Assembly (NCBI GenBank): GCA_903857685.1
Contig: CAIOFO010000073.1
Span: 1 to 56,437 of the forward strand
Source: an uncultured Alphaproteobacteria bacterium
GTDB lineage: Bacteria > Pseudomonadota > Alphaproteobacteria > Micropepsales > Micropepsaceae
Direction of reading: 5' to 3'
Length of the DNA stretch: 56,437 bases
The translations under genes were made by a program, and so were the position numbers. Shown here piece by piece: positions 32,656 through 41,639 of this stretch (positions are counted from its first letter, which is position 1; every line of letters begins with the position of its first letter). The notes under the pieces are model-generated. The model worked only from the letters and a program-made list of their open reading frames with translations. It did no database searches and had not been told where the DNA came from.

Positions 32656-33560
32656 GCCGCGACTTTCTTTTTCGGTCCGATGAATTTCAATGCCAGCCGG
32701 GCCAGGAACGGCACGAAACGGGGCCGCTTGAGGCGATTGTCGTACGGCGCCAGCCGGCGGTCATTCTCGGCAAGACAAAGGGCGATCAGTTCGCCCACGT
32801 CAACATCCGAGCCCAGCGCTTCGGCGCCATTGACGGTGAAATTATTGTCCTGCTGGCCGTTGGAAACGTCCGAGGCGATGCCCATGCGCTCATAGACCAG
32901 GAACAGCCAGACCGCCAGAACCTTGAGCTCGAACCAGGGGCGGCGCCAGAATGGCATGTTGCGGCGATGCCAGGCGACCCAGTTCACGAAAAACAGAATG
33001 TGGCGCGCCTCCTCGTTCACGACGGGATCGAAGGTCTCGACCAGTTCCGGCGGGAAATAGCCGGTGTCCTTCGCCGCCTTGAACAGGCCGAAGGCGAAGA
33101 AGGAATCGATGCATTCGCTGTAGCCGGTGACCAGGAAGGCCCATTCGGGATTTTTCGGTTTTTCATAGACCGGCTCGGGCGCCAGCTTGATGCCATAGGC
33201 TTCGACCAGATTGGCCAGGACATGGCGATGGCGCCGTTCTTCAAAGCCGTTCAGTTCGATCGCCTTGCGCAGCAGGGCATCGGGCACGCCTTCGGCATAG
33301 GTGCAGACATTCAGTCCGGCGCGGTTCTCGGTCTGTACCGCGATATCCCAGATCGGCAGCGCCGTGATGCGCTTTTCCGCCTCCTCGCCAAGCTTGGGCC
33401 AGTCCAACACCGCCGGCTTGTAGGGATCGTGGGTGTCGAGCAGGGTCTTGCAGAACAGCCGCTTGTGTTCGTCGCCGCCCCATTTGATCGGGCCATCGCC
33501 CGGCATTGTGCCGGTGTCGCGGGTCAGATCGGGCGGTATGGCAAAAGCCGGACTACTCAT
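32652..33560 (-). CDS. Ferritin-like diiron protein B (paralogue of A)
   Basis: The 302-aa protein repeats the diiron pattern: E78 (TENRAG), E108xxH111 (NGFEERRHRHVL), E149 (GYSECIDSF) and E184xxH187 (NEEARHILFFVNWVA). ATG 33560 is chosen over a preceding TTG. It has an extra N-terminal segment and shorter spacing differences from protein A, so the two probably form different subunits or act on different substrates. The stop and the start of A overlap (ATGA). hpnK lies 48 nt upstream. Function is unknown. Confidence 0.75.
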   Translation of the reverse strand: MSSPAFAIPPDLTRDTGTMPGDGPIKWGGDEHKRLFCKTLLDTHDPYKPAVLDWPKLGEEAEKRITALPIWDIAVQTENRAGLNVCTYAEGVPDALLRKAIELNGFEERRHRHVLANLVEAYGIKLAPEPVYEKPKNPEWAFLVTGYSECIDSFFAFGLFKAAKDTGYFPPELVETFDPVVNEEARHILFFVNWVAWHRRNMPFWRRPWFELKVLAVWLFLVYERMGIASDVSNGQQDNNFTVNGAEALGSDVDVGELIALCLAENDRRLAPYDNRLKRPRFVPFLARLALKFIGPKKKVAA

Positions 33561-33608
33561 CAATGACAGCCTTAAGTGCTTGAATTGTCAGCGTCGAGCG
33601 CTGTTTTC

Positions 33609-34451
33609 CTAGTGTACCGGAAAGTCGCCAAAGCCGCCAAGACGAATATCGCCGGCCGCGATCAACGCCGCCATGCGGGGGTCCGTCAAAGCCGCCATTT
33701 CGGCGCGATATTCATATCCCGGGGCGGAGCCGGGATATTCGCCGGTGGCCGGGTGCATATATATCTCCGAAAGCCCATCTGGCAGGTGGGTTAACAGCCC
33801 GGCAAGGCGCGCGGCATTCATAGCGCCCGACCAGGCAAGACCGAACACCTGGTCCGGCGCGGCAATGCCGGCCCTTTTTAACCGGCCGCGCAGGGCGCGC
33901 GCGAAAGGCGCTGTCAGCGCCACGCGTGCGCAAGTCCCGTGCGGTTCCACTTGGCGCAGGATGTGCTGCGGCTCCAGTGGCACCCGCGCGCCGCGCACGC
34001 CATGGCGCCTGCCGATGCTGACGATCAGGCCCGCGATGGTGGGGTGCAGATGGAAATGCTTGTGGGCGTTGACATGATCGAGGCGCAGGCCGGTCGCGTC
34101 AAAGGCTGCGAACTGGGCTTCGATCTCGGCCTCCAGCTGGCGGCGCACCTTGGGCAGGAAAAACATCGCCGCCCCTGCCCGTGCCATGTCGGTGCGGAAA
34201 TGCCCGCGATCGTCCACCAGGTCGGGCACATCGGCGGCGGGAAGAACCGGCCGTCCCTCCACCAGCACCAGATGCAGGCCGATGCGCAGCGACGGCAATG
34301 CCTTTGCCCTTCGCACCGCATCGGCGCTCGCGGCGCCTGACACCATCAGGCTGGCGGCGGTGAGAATGCCGTTTTCGTGGCAGCGCTGAACGGCGTCGTT
34401 GACCTCGGGTGACGCCCCGTAGTCATCGGCGGTAATGATGAGCCGCTTCAT
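33609..34451 (-). CDS. hpnK: Hopanoid biosynthesis protein HpnK (ChbG/YdjC-type deacetylase)
   Basis: The 280-aa protein starts MKRLIITADDYGASPEVNDAV, with the metal-binding Asp pair, then GLHLVLVEGRPV, LDHVNAHKHFHLHP (His ligands) and a C-terminal EIYMHPATGEYPGS. This is the carbohydrate deacetylase YdjC fold. HpnK deacetylates N-acetylglucosaminyl bacteriohopanetetrol made by HpnI. ATG 34451 fixes the start at the motif; upstream extension lacks similarity. A 153-nt gap with hairpins separates it from hpnJ. Confidence 0.92.
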   Translation of the reverse strand: MKRLIITADDYGASPEVNDAVQRCHENGILTAASLMVSGAASADAVRRAKALPSLRIGLHLVLVEGRPVLPAADVPDLVDDRGHFRTDMARAGAAMFFLPKVRRQLEAEIEAQFAAFDATGLRLDHVNAHKHFHLHPTIAGLIVSIGRRHGVRGARVPLEPQHILRQVEPHGTCARVALTAPFARALRGRLKRAGIAAPDQVFGLAWSGAMNAARLAGLLTHLPDGLSEIYMHPATGEYPGSAPGYEYRAEMAALTDPRMAALIAAGDIRLGGFGDFPVH

Positions 34452-34500
34452 GGTTGATGCGGCGCCCTGCCGCTCGCCCAAGCTCGCGGCGCTCGGCACT

Positions 34501-34561
34501 CGAAACGGTCCGTCGTTAGCGACAGCGTCGTGCGACGACCGTTTCGTTCGCCTGCGGCGAA
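34501..34561. repeat. Strong hairpins between hpnJ and hpnK
   Basis: A long inverted repeat (arms 34501-34509 and 34538-34546, CGAAACGGT type, extended by CGTCG/CGACG with one bulge) is followed by a second small hairpin (TTCGCC 34547-34552 / GGCGAA 34556-34561). It is the only substantial gap (153 nt) inside the otherwise coupled hpn operon. It could be an RNA-processing or attenuation element, or a REP-like repeat. Confidence 0.55.
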
Positions 34562-34604
34562 CCGCTTCTCGCCGTCCGCCGTGACGATGAGGTTCCTCAC
34601 GCCG

Positions 34605-36032
34605 TCAGGAGACGATCATGTCTTCGCGGTGGCGCAGGAACTGGAAGAATTCCACGCCTTCGCGCAAGCGCCGCACCAGCATATCGCGCGAGGTGAGCAT
34701 CTCGCCCACGATCTCGGCGATCTTGGAGGGGCGGAAATAGAATTTCTTGTAGAACTCCTCCACCGACTCGAAGATCTCGGTATGCCCCAGATGCGGGTAG
34801 TTGAGCGGCGCGATCTGGGTGCCGTCGTCGGTCAACAGGTCGACATCGCTGGCGAACCAGCCATTTTCCTTGGCCTGCTTGTAGAGATAGGTGCCGGGAT
34901 AGGGCGCCGCCAGCGAAACCTGCAGGGTGCGCGGATTGACTTCCTTGGCGAAGGCCAGGGTTTCCTGGATGGTTTCGCGGGTCTCTCCCGGCAGGCCCAG
35001 AATGAAGGTGCCGTGCACCACAATGCCCAGATCATGGCAATCGCGGGCAAAGCGCTTGGCGACTTCGACCAACAGGCCCTTCTTGATATTGTGCAGAATC
35101 TTCTGGTTGCCGGATTCATAGCCGACCAGCAGCAGGCGAAGGCCGCCCTTCTTCATCGCTTCCAGCGTCTTGCGCGGAACATTGGCCTTGGCGTTGCACG
35201 ACCACACCACGCCCAGCTTGCCCAGTTCGGCGGCCAGCTTTTCGACGCGATCGTGATTGTCGGTTAGCGTGTCGTCGTCGAAGAAGATCTCCTTCACTTG
35301 CGGGAAATTCTCTTTCACATACTTCACTTCCTCGACCACTTTCTCGATCGACTTGAAGCGGTAATTGTGCCCGCCGATGGTCTGGGGCCACAGGCAAAAG
35401 GTGCAGCGCGACTTGCAGCCGCGGCCGGTGTACCAGGACATGTAAGGGTGCAGCAGGTAGCCGCCGAAATACTTTTCCACCTTGAGCTGCTTGTAGATCG
35501 GCAGCACCGAGGGCAGCTTGTCCATGTCCATCAGGATTTCGCGCTCGGGATTGGTGACGATCTCGCCCGAGGCGTTGCGCCAGGTCAGGCCCTTGATGCC
35601 GGACCAGTCGTCGCCCCTGGCCAGTTCCTGGATGGTGAATTCATATTCATTGCGGCAGACGAAATCGAGCGCCGGACAGGCGGCCATGCTCTGGTCGGGT
35701 TCAACCGCGACCTTGGCGCCGATGAAGCCGATCTTGGCGGTGGGATTGATTGCCCGGATCATGGTGGCGGTCTTGCAGTCCGACTTGAAGCTGGGCGTCG
35801 AGGTGTGAATGACGATCAGTTCATGCGCCTTCACATCGGCTTCGATGTCCTTGAAGGATGTGTCGTGCGGCGGGGCATCAATGATCTTGGAACCCGGCAC
35901 CATCACGGCGGCCTGGGCCAGCCAGGTGGGGAACCAGAAGCTCTTCACTTCACGCTTCATCTGGTAGCGCGCGCCGGCGCCGCCGTCATAACCGTCGAAG
36001 GACGGCGCCTGGAGGAAAAGTGACTTCATCAT
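34605..36032 (-). CDS. hpnJ: Hopanoid radical SAM protein HpnJ
   Basis: The 475-aa protein has an N-terminal B12-binding-like domain (LFLQAPSFDGYDGGAGARYQ, VIHTSTPSFKSD) and a radical SAM domain with CKSRCTFC, then GYESGNQKILHNIKKGL and GLPGETRETIQETL. HpnJ is the ring-contracting enzyme that makes the cyclitol ether of bacteriohopanetetrol from the glucosamine form. ATG 36032 overlaps the hpnI stop. It follows hpnI, its substrate supplier. Confidence 0.92.
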   Translation of the reverse strand: MMKSLFLQAPSFDGYDGGAGARYQMKREVKSFWFPTWLAQAAVMVPGSKIIDAPPHDTSFKDIEADVKAHELIVIHTSTPSFKSDCKTATMIRAINPTAKIGFIGAKVAVEPDQSMAACPALDFVCRNEYEFTIQELARGDDWSGIKGLTWRNASGEIVTNPEREILMDMDKLPSVLPIYKQLKVEKYFGGYLLHPYMSWYTGRGCKSRCTFCLWPQTIGGHNYRFKSIEKVVEEVKYVKENFPQVKEIFFDDDTLTDNHDRVEKLAAELGKLGVVWSCNAKANVPRKTLEAMKKGGLRLLLVGYESGNQKILHNIKKGLLVEVAKRFARDCHDLGIVVHGTFILGLPGETRETIQETLAFAKEVNPRTLQVSLAAPYPGTYLYKQAKENGWFASDVDLLTDDGTQIAPLNYPHLGHTEIFESVEEFYKKFYFRPSKIAEIVGEMLTSRDMLVRRLREGVEFFQFLRHREDMIVS

Positions 36033-37192
36033 TGCAGAGCCTCAACCGATTCCGAAGAAAGAACGCCGCTACGTTCGACCGACAGGCGGGTTCCCCGCCA
36101 ATGCACCGTCTCACCTGATAGCGACGCGACAAATACACCAAAACTCAAGAGATCCCGCAGGGGCAACAACCAGGCGGGTCCGGCATTGGTGTCGAAAATA
36201 CGGTCGATGCGGTACTTCAGAATTAATCGCGCGCCAAGCGCAATTCCCAGGATCGCCAGGCTGGCGGGACGGAAATCCAGCAAAACCGCTGCCATCAGCG
36301 CCAATGGAACCGCAAATGTAATGATGCTGCCCGCATGTCCGACCGGGTTGATGCGGCGGATGGTGCGGTTCCAGCGCAGTTCATGATTGACAAGTTCCGC
36401 CGCCGAGGTTTCGGTGGCGCTGTGGCTGACGCCCAGAGCAGGGATGGTCAGCTCAAGCCCCAGCTGGCGCACCGCCCGGCCCATTTCATAATCGTCCGCC
36501 AGATAATCGGCGAAGGCGGCGAAGCCTCCGATTTTCTCCAGCACGGCGCGGGTGAAGGCGATGGTGGAGCCCATGCAGGGTTCTGCCAGCCCCAGCGAAA
36601 CACCGGTCACGACATTGGGCAGGAAATCATAGGAGGTGCCCATCGCCGCCAGGGTGGGCCACAGGCCGCGGTTCCCGGCTTCTCCCTTATAGAGGCAGGT
36701 GACAAGGCCGACACCCGGCCGCGCCAGCGCGCCCGTCACCTCGCTGAGCCAATTGGGCGGCACACGGATATCGCTGTCGCTCAAAACCAATATGCCATGC
36801 TTGGCGGCGGGCATCATGTTGATGAGGTTGGAGACCTTGGCATTGGGTCCATACATCGCCGGTTCGGCGACAATGCAGGTATCAAAGCCGGGATATTTTT
36901 CCTGCAGTCCCCGCACCACCTCGATGGCGGGATCTGCTTGGTCATGCACGCCGAATACGATCTGGATCGGGGCGGCAAAATCCTGGGCGAAGAAGCTTTC
37001 CAGATTTTCCTTCAGGCCCGGTTCGCCCAGATAAAGCGGCTTGAGAATGGTGACAGGGGCATCGGAACGGTGCTGCGAAGACGGCGCGCGCATGAATCGG
37101 CCGGCCGCCAGCACGGCCATGACGGCATAGCCCGCGCCGCACAAAGCAAGCACGACCAAAAACCAGCCAAATTCCATCGAAATCAAGGCCAT
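36029..37192 (-). CDS. hpnI: Hopanoid glycosyltransferase HpnI
   Basis: The 387-aa GT2 enzyme starts at ATG 37192, supported by GGAG five nt upstream (an alternative ATG is at 37177). It has an N-terminal membrane helix, APVTILKPLYLGEPGLKENL, ILVLSDSDIRVPPNWL (metal DxD), DYEMGRAVR and the QxxRW-like LRWNRTIRR, then C-terminal membrane segments. HpnI adds N-acetylglucosamine to bacteriohopanetetrol. It is the first gene of the minus-strand hpn operon, so its upstream DNA should carry the main promoter. Confidence 0.92.
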   Translation of the reverse strand: MALISMEFGWFLVVLALCGAGYAVMAVLAAGRFMRAPSSQHRSDAPVTILKPLYLGEPGLKENLESFFAQDFAAPIQIVFGVHDQADPAIEVVRGLQEKYPGFDTCIVAEPAMYGPNAKVSNLINMMPAAKHGILVLSDSDIRVPPNWLSEVTGALARPGVGLVTCLYKGEAGNRGLWPTLAAMGTSYDFLPNVVTGVSLGLAEPCMGSTIAFTRAVLEKIGGFAAFADYLADDYEMGRAVRQLGLELTIPALGVSHSATETSAAELVNHELRWNRTIRRINPVGHAGSIITFAVPLALMAAVLLDFRPASLAILGIALGARLILKYRIDRIFDTNAGPAWLLPLRDLLSFGVFVASLSGETVHWRGTRLSVERSGVLSSESVEALQ

Positions 37193-37281
37193 CACCACTC
37201 CAGCGCCCCCACCGGAGACACTTATATACATAATGGCGGCGAGCGCAGGGAAGATAGGTAAGGGCGGAACTTGCCACAATA

Positions 37282-37297
37282 TGCGACATTCTTGCCA
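37282..37297 (-). promoter_or_regulatory. Possible sigma-54-type promoter upstream of hpnI
   Basis: The minus strand reads TGGCAAGAATGTCGCA, which has GG and GC ten bases apart and matches most of the TGGCACG-N4-TTGCW consensus (weakest at the C of CAC and one T). A start about 12 nt downstream would give a leader of roughly 80 nt before hpnI ATG 37192. No enhancer-binding regulator is encoded in the window. This is a pattern match only. Confidence 0.3.
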
Positions 37298-37390
37298 CCC
37301 CGGCCCGCAATTGCTGGGATTATGCCCTTAAGGCCCTGCCCGGCCGGGTGCACCCAACCTGTGCGAATCATTACCGTCGTGTGGGCGAAT

Positions 37391-38395
37391 TCAGGCGTGC
37401 CGCTTCCTGCGCTGCGGCGGCTGGCTCTGCATCAGGCGGCGCATCTTTTCCGCGGCAATCGTCGCCAGCCAATTTCCGAAAAACTTGATGGTGTGGCCAT
37501 GCCAGGACTGGAGCGGCAACGCGCCAGAGATGATCGCATTATAACCGGCCAATGCACTGCCGCCGGCGCCGGCCTCCAGTGCGGTCAGGGCAATTTCCGT
37601 GGCGCGGTCGAAATAATTCTCCGGCACGGCCGGGCGCTCGCCGCTTTCGCCACGCAGGAAGCGGCCGACGTCACGCAGATATTCCCGGCCCAGGGTCTCG
37701 GCGCCATATTCCGGATGGCCCTGCAGGAACAGGAACCGGCTGCGGCCCGGCATGTCGCGGGCGAAACTGTCCACCTCGCCGCCCCGAAGGCGCGACAGGA
37801 TGCGATAGCCGCGCGCCGCCAGTTCGTTTTCGGCAACGCCATTGCGGCGTGAATGCGGCACATGGATCAGCGTTTCAAGACCGGTCTGCAGCGGCTCGCC
37901 GCCGCTGCGTTCCGCGGTGAATACGCCAGACAATTTCCGCGGCAATTTCCGGCGCACGATGCCGTCCAGATGCAGCACGGCGGCATGCGCCGCCAGGCAG
38001 GAGAAAAGAGTGGAAATCGTGCCGATCTCGGCCCAGTCAATCAGATGGGCAAGGCCATCCCAGTAACTTTCCTGCCGCATGTCCTCGGCGCGCGGCTCGG
38101 CGCCGGTGACGATCAGGGCGTCAATGGCCGCCATGGGAAGGCTGTCGGCATCGGCATAGAAGCCTTCCATGCGCGAGCGCGCCAGTTCGCCGCGCTCGAT
38201 CTGGGCCAGTGAGAACAGATGCAGACGCACATCCAGCGTACCAGCGGCTCCCTTGAGCAGGCGGGCGAATTGCAGTTCCGTGGCGCGCATCGCCGTGTCG
38301 GGCATGTTGTTGACCAGCCCGACATGGATTGTGCCGCGATAAACCCCGCGGCCACCGCCCAGCGCGAATTTTTCAACCGGGTTGTCGAAGCTCAT
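37391..38395 (-). CDS. metA: Homoserine O-acyltransferase, MetA (HTS) family
   Basis: The 334-aa protein has the HTS family signatures: LVNNMPDTAMRATELQF, the catalytic Cys in FSCLAAHAAVL, and the His-Glu pair in FLFLQGHPEYGAETLGREYLRD. It acylates homoserine with succinyl- or acetyl-CoA in methionine synthesis. The N-terminus is shorter than E. coli MetA and the acyl donor cannot be read from sequence. It overlaps metY as ATGA, giving a two-gene methionine operon. Confidence 0.88.
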   Translation of the reverse strand: MSFDNPVEKFALGGGRGVYRGTIHVGLVNNMPDTAMRATELQFARLLKGAAGTLDVRLHLFSLAQIERGELARSRMEGFYADADSLPMAAIDALIVTGAEPRAEDMRQESYWDGLAHLIDWAEIGTISTLFSCLAAHAAVLHLDGIVRRKLPRKLSGVFTAERSGGEPLQTGLETLIHVPHSRRNGVAENELAARGYRILSRLRGGEVDSFARDMPGRSRFLFLQGHPEYGAETLGREYLRDVGRFLRGESGERPAVPENYFDRATEIALTALEAGAGGSALAGYNAIISGALPLQSWHGHTIKFFGNWLATIAAEKMRRLMQSQPPQRRKRHA

Positions 38396-39711
38396 TCCGC
38401 TGCCCGCAGCACCTGGCCGCCGGCCCTGGCGGCGGCGAGCGCCTGGGCGATGTCGGCGATGATGTCGTCCACATGCTCGATGCCGATCGAAAGCCGGATG
38501 GCTTCCGGCGTGACGCCGGCCTTGCGCTGCTCGGCTTCCGGCATCTGGCGATGGGTGGTGGAAGCGGGGTGGCAGGCCAGCGACTTGGCGTCACCGATGT
38601 TGACCAGCCGCTTGACCAGCTTCAGGGCGTCATAAAAGCGCTTGCCGGCCTCAAATCCGCCCTTGACGCCAAAAGTCAGCAGGGAGGGCACTTGGCCGCC
38701 GAGATATTTTTCGGCCAATGCGTGATAGCGGCTGTCGGGAAAGCCGGCATATTCGACCCATTCCACATGCTTGCTGGTCTTGAGAAAGCCGGCCACGGCG
38801 CGGGCATTCTCGACATGGCGCGCGACGCGCAGGGCCACAGTTTCGATGCCCTGCAGCAGCAGGAAGGCGCTCATCGGGCTGAGGATGGCGCCCGTGGTGC
38901 GCTGAAGCACGCTGCGGGCGCGGGCGGTGAAGGCGGCGCGGCCAAAGCGTTCGGCATAAACAAGGCCGTGATAGGACTCATCGGGCTGGGTGAATTGCGG
39001 GAAGCGGCCGGCCTGCGCCTGCCAGTCGAAATTGCCGCCATCCACCAGGATGCCGCCCATCGCCGAACCATGCCCGCCCATGAATTTGGTCAGCGAATGC
39101 ACCACGATGTCGGCGCCGTACTCTATCGGCCGCAGCAGGATGGGCGTCGCCACGGTATTGTCCACGATCAACGGCACGCCATGGGCGTGCGCGAGTTTGG
39201 CGATGGCTTCGATGTCGCAGACATTGCCGGCGGGATTGCCCACCGTCTCGCAGAACAGGGCCCGGGTGTTTTCGTCAATCTGGGCCGCCATCGCTTCGGC
39301 GCTGTCGCCGGCGGCAAAACGCGCCATGACGCCGGAGCGCGGCATCACATGCGCCAGCAGCGTGTGGCTGGTGCCGTAAAGCTGCGGCGTGGCGACGATG
39401 TTGGCGCCCCCACTTCCATTCGAAGTGTCTGCGACATTGGCAAAGGCATAATGCAGCGCCGCCTGTCCCGAAGCGGTGGCCAGCGCGGCGACGCCGCCTT
39501 CCAGATCCGCCACGCGTTTTTCCAGCACCGCGACGGTAGGGTTGGAGATGCGGCTATAGAGATAGCCATCCTCTTCCAAGTTGAACAATGCGGTGGCGTG
39601 ATCGGCGCTGTCAAAAGCATAGGCCGCCGTCTGGTAGATCGGCACCGCCACCGCATGGGTCGCGGGATCGGAGTCGAAGCCGGAATGGATGGCGATGGTT
39701 TCGGGGCGCAT
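38392..39711 (-). CDS. metY: O-acetylhomoserine sulfhydrylase-type Cys/Met PLP enzyme
   Basis: The 439-aa protein starts MRPETIAIHSGFDSDPATHAVAVPIYQTAAYAF, with YSRISNPTVAVLE, GGVAALATASGQAAL, PIEYGADIVVHSLTKFMGGHG (PLP lysine), and the MetY-like length and insert. It forms homocysteine from acylhomoserine and sulfide, the step after metA. ATG 39711 fixes the start. The upstream 179-nt divergent gap has a hairpin but no riboswitch I could confirm. Confidence 0.9.
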   Translation of the reverse strand: MRPETIAIHSGFDSDPATHAVAVPIYQTAAYAFDSADHATALFNLEEDGYLYSRISNPTVAVLEKRVADLEGGVAALATASGQAALHYAFANVADTSNGSGGANIVATPQLYGTSHTLLAHVMPRSGVMARFAAGDSAEAMAAQIDENTRALFCETVGNPAGNVCDIEAIAKLAHAHGVPLIVDNTVATPILLRPIEYGADIVVHSLTKFMGGHGSAMGGILVDGGNFDWQAQAGRFPQFTQPDESYHGLVYAERFGRAAFTARARSVLQRTTGAILSPMSAFLLLQGIETVALRVARHVENARAVAGFLKTSKHVEWVEYAGFPDSRYHALAEKYLGGQVPSLLTFGVKGGFEAGKRFYDALKLVKRLVNIGDAKSLACHPASTTHRQMPEAEQRKAGVTPEAIRLSIGIEHVDDIIADIAQALAAARAGGQVLRAAE

Positions 39712-39833
39712 AACCGGGCTCTTTGGCGTAAGCACGCAGTGTAAGGTCCGGTGATTAATGAACCTTTCTGCGAATGCCGGAGCCGCGGGTTCATCGCCGG
39801 CCTCTGCGGCCGCCGCCGATGCTCCCGTTAACG

Positions 39834-39851
39834 CGGTTTCCACGCAAACCG
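39834..39851. promoter_or_regulatory. Inverted repeat in the metY / acyl-CoA synthetase divergent gap
   Basis: CGGTTT at 39834-39839 is repeated inverted (AAACCG) at 39846-39851 with a 6-nt spacer, 40 nt before the acyl-CoA synthetase ATG. A second stem near the metY start (39741-39764, AAGGTTC paired with GGACCTT on the minus strand) was also seen. Regulatory meaning is inferred from position. Confidence 0.25.
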
Positions 39852-39890
39852 GCTAACTTGGAAGGCCTGAAGCGTTCCGTTTTGAGACAA

Positions 39891-41639
39891 ATGTCACCAG
39901 CCTGGAAAATTGCCACCGCCCCCGAACATTCCGCGTCCAAGACGTGGCTACGGGCGCTTGAAATGACGGCAAGGATTGATGCCGCGCCGGAGCGCATATT
40001 TCCACTTGTGATCGAGGAACTGGGCGCCCGCTTCGGCGATGCGCCGGCCCTGTTCTCGCCGAGCGAAAATTTCAGCCATGCCGGCCTTGCCGGGCGGACC
40101 AACCAATATGCGCGCTGGGCCCTGGGCCAGGGCATCGCCAAGGGCGACACGATCTGCCTGCTGATGCCCAACCGCGGCGAATATCTGGCGATCTGGCTGG
40201 GCCTGACGCGCATCGGCGCCGTGGTGGCGCTGATCAACACCCATCTGAGCGGCGAAGGCCTGGCCAATTGCATCACCGTCGCGGCGCCAAAACATATCAT
40301 GGTGGATACGCGGCTGGACGCGGCGCTCGACGGGCTGGAAACCAACGCAATTGTCTGGCGTCACGGGCCGGGGTTCCTGGAATTGATTGCGGCCTTGCCG
40401 GACGCGCCGCTGACGGCGTCGGAAAGGCGTACCGTCACGCTCAGCGACCCGGCGCTGCTGATTTACACATCGGGCACCACCGGCCTGCCCAAGGCCGCCT
40501 TTGTCAGCCATCACCGGGTGATGATGTGGACGCACTGGTTCGCCGGCATGATGGACGCTGGCGGGGATGACCGGCTCTACAATTGCCTGCCCATGTATCA
40601 CTCCGTCGGCGGCGTGGTGGCATCGGGCGCGGTGCTGCTGGCGGGCGGCGCCGTCATCCTGCGCGAGAAATTTTCCGCCAGCGCCTTCTGGAACGACGTG
40701 GCGCAGAGCGGCGCCACCATCTTCCAGTATATCGGCGAGTTGTGCCGCTACCTGCTGAAGTCGGACGCGGCGCCTGCGCCCCACAGCCTGCGCCTGATCT
40801 GCGGCAATGGCCTGTCGGCGGATGTCTGGCAGGCCTTCCAGGCCCGTTTTCATATTCCGCAGGTGCTGGAATTCTATGCCGCCACCGAAGGCAATTTCTC
40901 GCTTTACAACGCGGAAGGCAAAGCCGGCGCCATTGGCCGGGTGCCGGGCTTTCTCAAGCACCGCTTCGGCATTGCCCTGATCAAACAGGGCCCGGACGGC
41001 GAAGCCTCTCGCGGGCCGGACGGTTTCTGCCAGCGCGTGGCGACGGGTGAGGCGGGCGAAGCCATTGGCCGGATCGCGGGCGGCGCGGCCCGCTTTGAGG
41101 GCTATAGCGATGCGGCGGCCACGGCCCGCAAAATCCTGCGCAATGTTTTTCAATCCGGCGACGCCTATGTCCGCACCGGCGACCTGATGCGCCAGGATGC
41201 GGCCGGCTTTTATTACTTCGTGGACCGGCTTGGCGACACATTCCGCTGGAAAGGCGAAAATGTCGCCACCACCGAAGTGGCCGCCGCCCTGGCCGCCTAT
41301 CCCGGCATCATCGCCGCCAATGTCTATGGCGTTGCCGTGCCCGGCAATGACGGCAAGGCCGGGATGGCGGCGATTGAAGCGGGCGAAAAATTCGCTTTGC
41401 CGGGCCTGAAAGCGCACCTGGCGTCAAGGCTGCCGGCCTATGCACGGCCGCTGTTTCTGCGCCTGGTTCCGTCGCTGGAGGTCACTGAGACGTTCAAGCA
41501 GAAAAAGCAGCATCTTGCGGCGGAGGGTTTCGATCCTTCAGCCATCGCGGACGACCTGTTTGCCGATGACGGCGAATCCTATGTGACGCTGGATGCCCCG
41601 CTTTATGCCCGGATCAGTTCCGGCCTGATGCGGTTCTGA
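39891..41639 (+). CDS. FATP-type long-chain acyl-CoA synthetase
   Basis: From ATG 39891 the product is 582 aa. The AMP-binding motif is LLIYTSGTTGLPKAAFVSHHR, with YAATEGNFSL, YVRTGDLMRQDAAGFYYFVDRLGDTFRWKGENVATTEV (adenylate-forming core motifs) and a C-terminal ETFKQKKQHL. The ATEGN and RWKGENV motifs match the very-long-chain/FATP branch. It activates fatty acids to acyl-CoA at the membrane. The frame is open to 39774 without clear homology. The 3' end overlaps the convergent hydrolase by 37 nt. Confidence 0.88.
   Translation: MSPAWKIATAPEHSASKTWLRALEMTARIDAAPERIFPLVIEELGARFGDAPALFSPSENFSHAGLAGRTNQYARWALGQGIAKGDTICLLMPNRGEYLAIWLGLTRIGAVVALINTHLSGEGLANCITVAAPKHIMVDTRLDAALDGLETNAIVWRHGPGFLELIAALPDAPLTASERRTVTLSDPALLIYTSGTTGLPKAAFVSHHRVMMWTHWFAGMMDAGGDDRLYNCLPMYHSVGGVVASGAVLLAGGAVILREKFSASAFWNDVAQSGATIFQYIGELCRYLLKSDAAPAPHSLRLICGNGLSADVWQAFQARFHIPQVLEFYAATEGNFSLYNAEGKAGAIGRVPGFLKHRFGIALIKQGPDGEASRGPDGFCQRVATGEAGEAIGRIAGGAARFEGYSDAAATARKILRNVFQSGDAYVRTGDLMRQDAAGFYYFVDRLGDTFRWKGENVATTEVAAALAAYPGIIAANVYGVAVPGNDGKAGMAAIEAGEKFALPGLKAHLASRLPAYARPLFLRLVPSLEVTETFKQKKQHLAAEGFDPSAIADDLFADDGESYVTLDAPLYARISSGLMRF

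Noticed and set aside
39712-39890. SAM riboswitch upstream of metY
   Set aside because: A stem near 39741-39764 is present on the minus strand, but I could not match the conserved core of SAM-II or other SAM riboswitches. A covariance-model search would decide.
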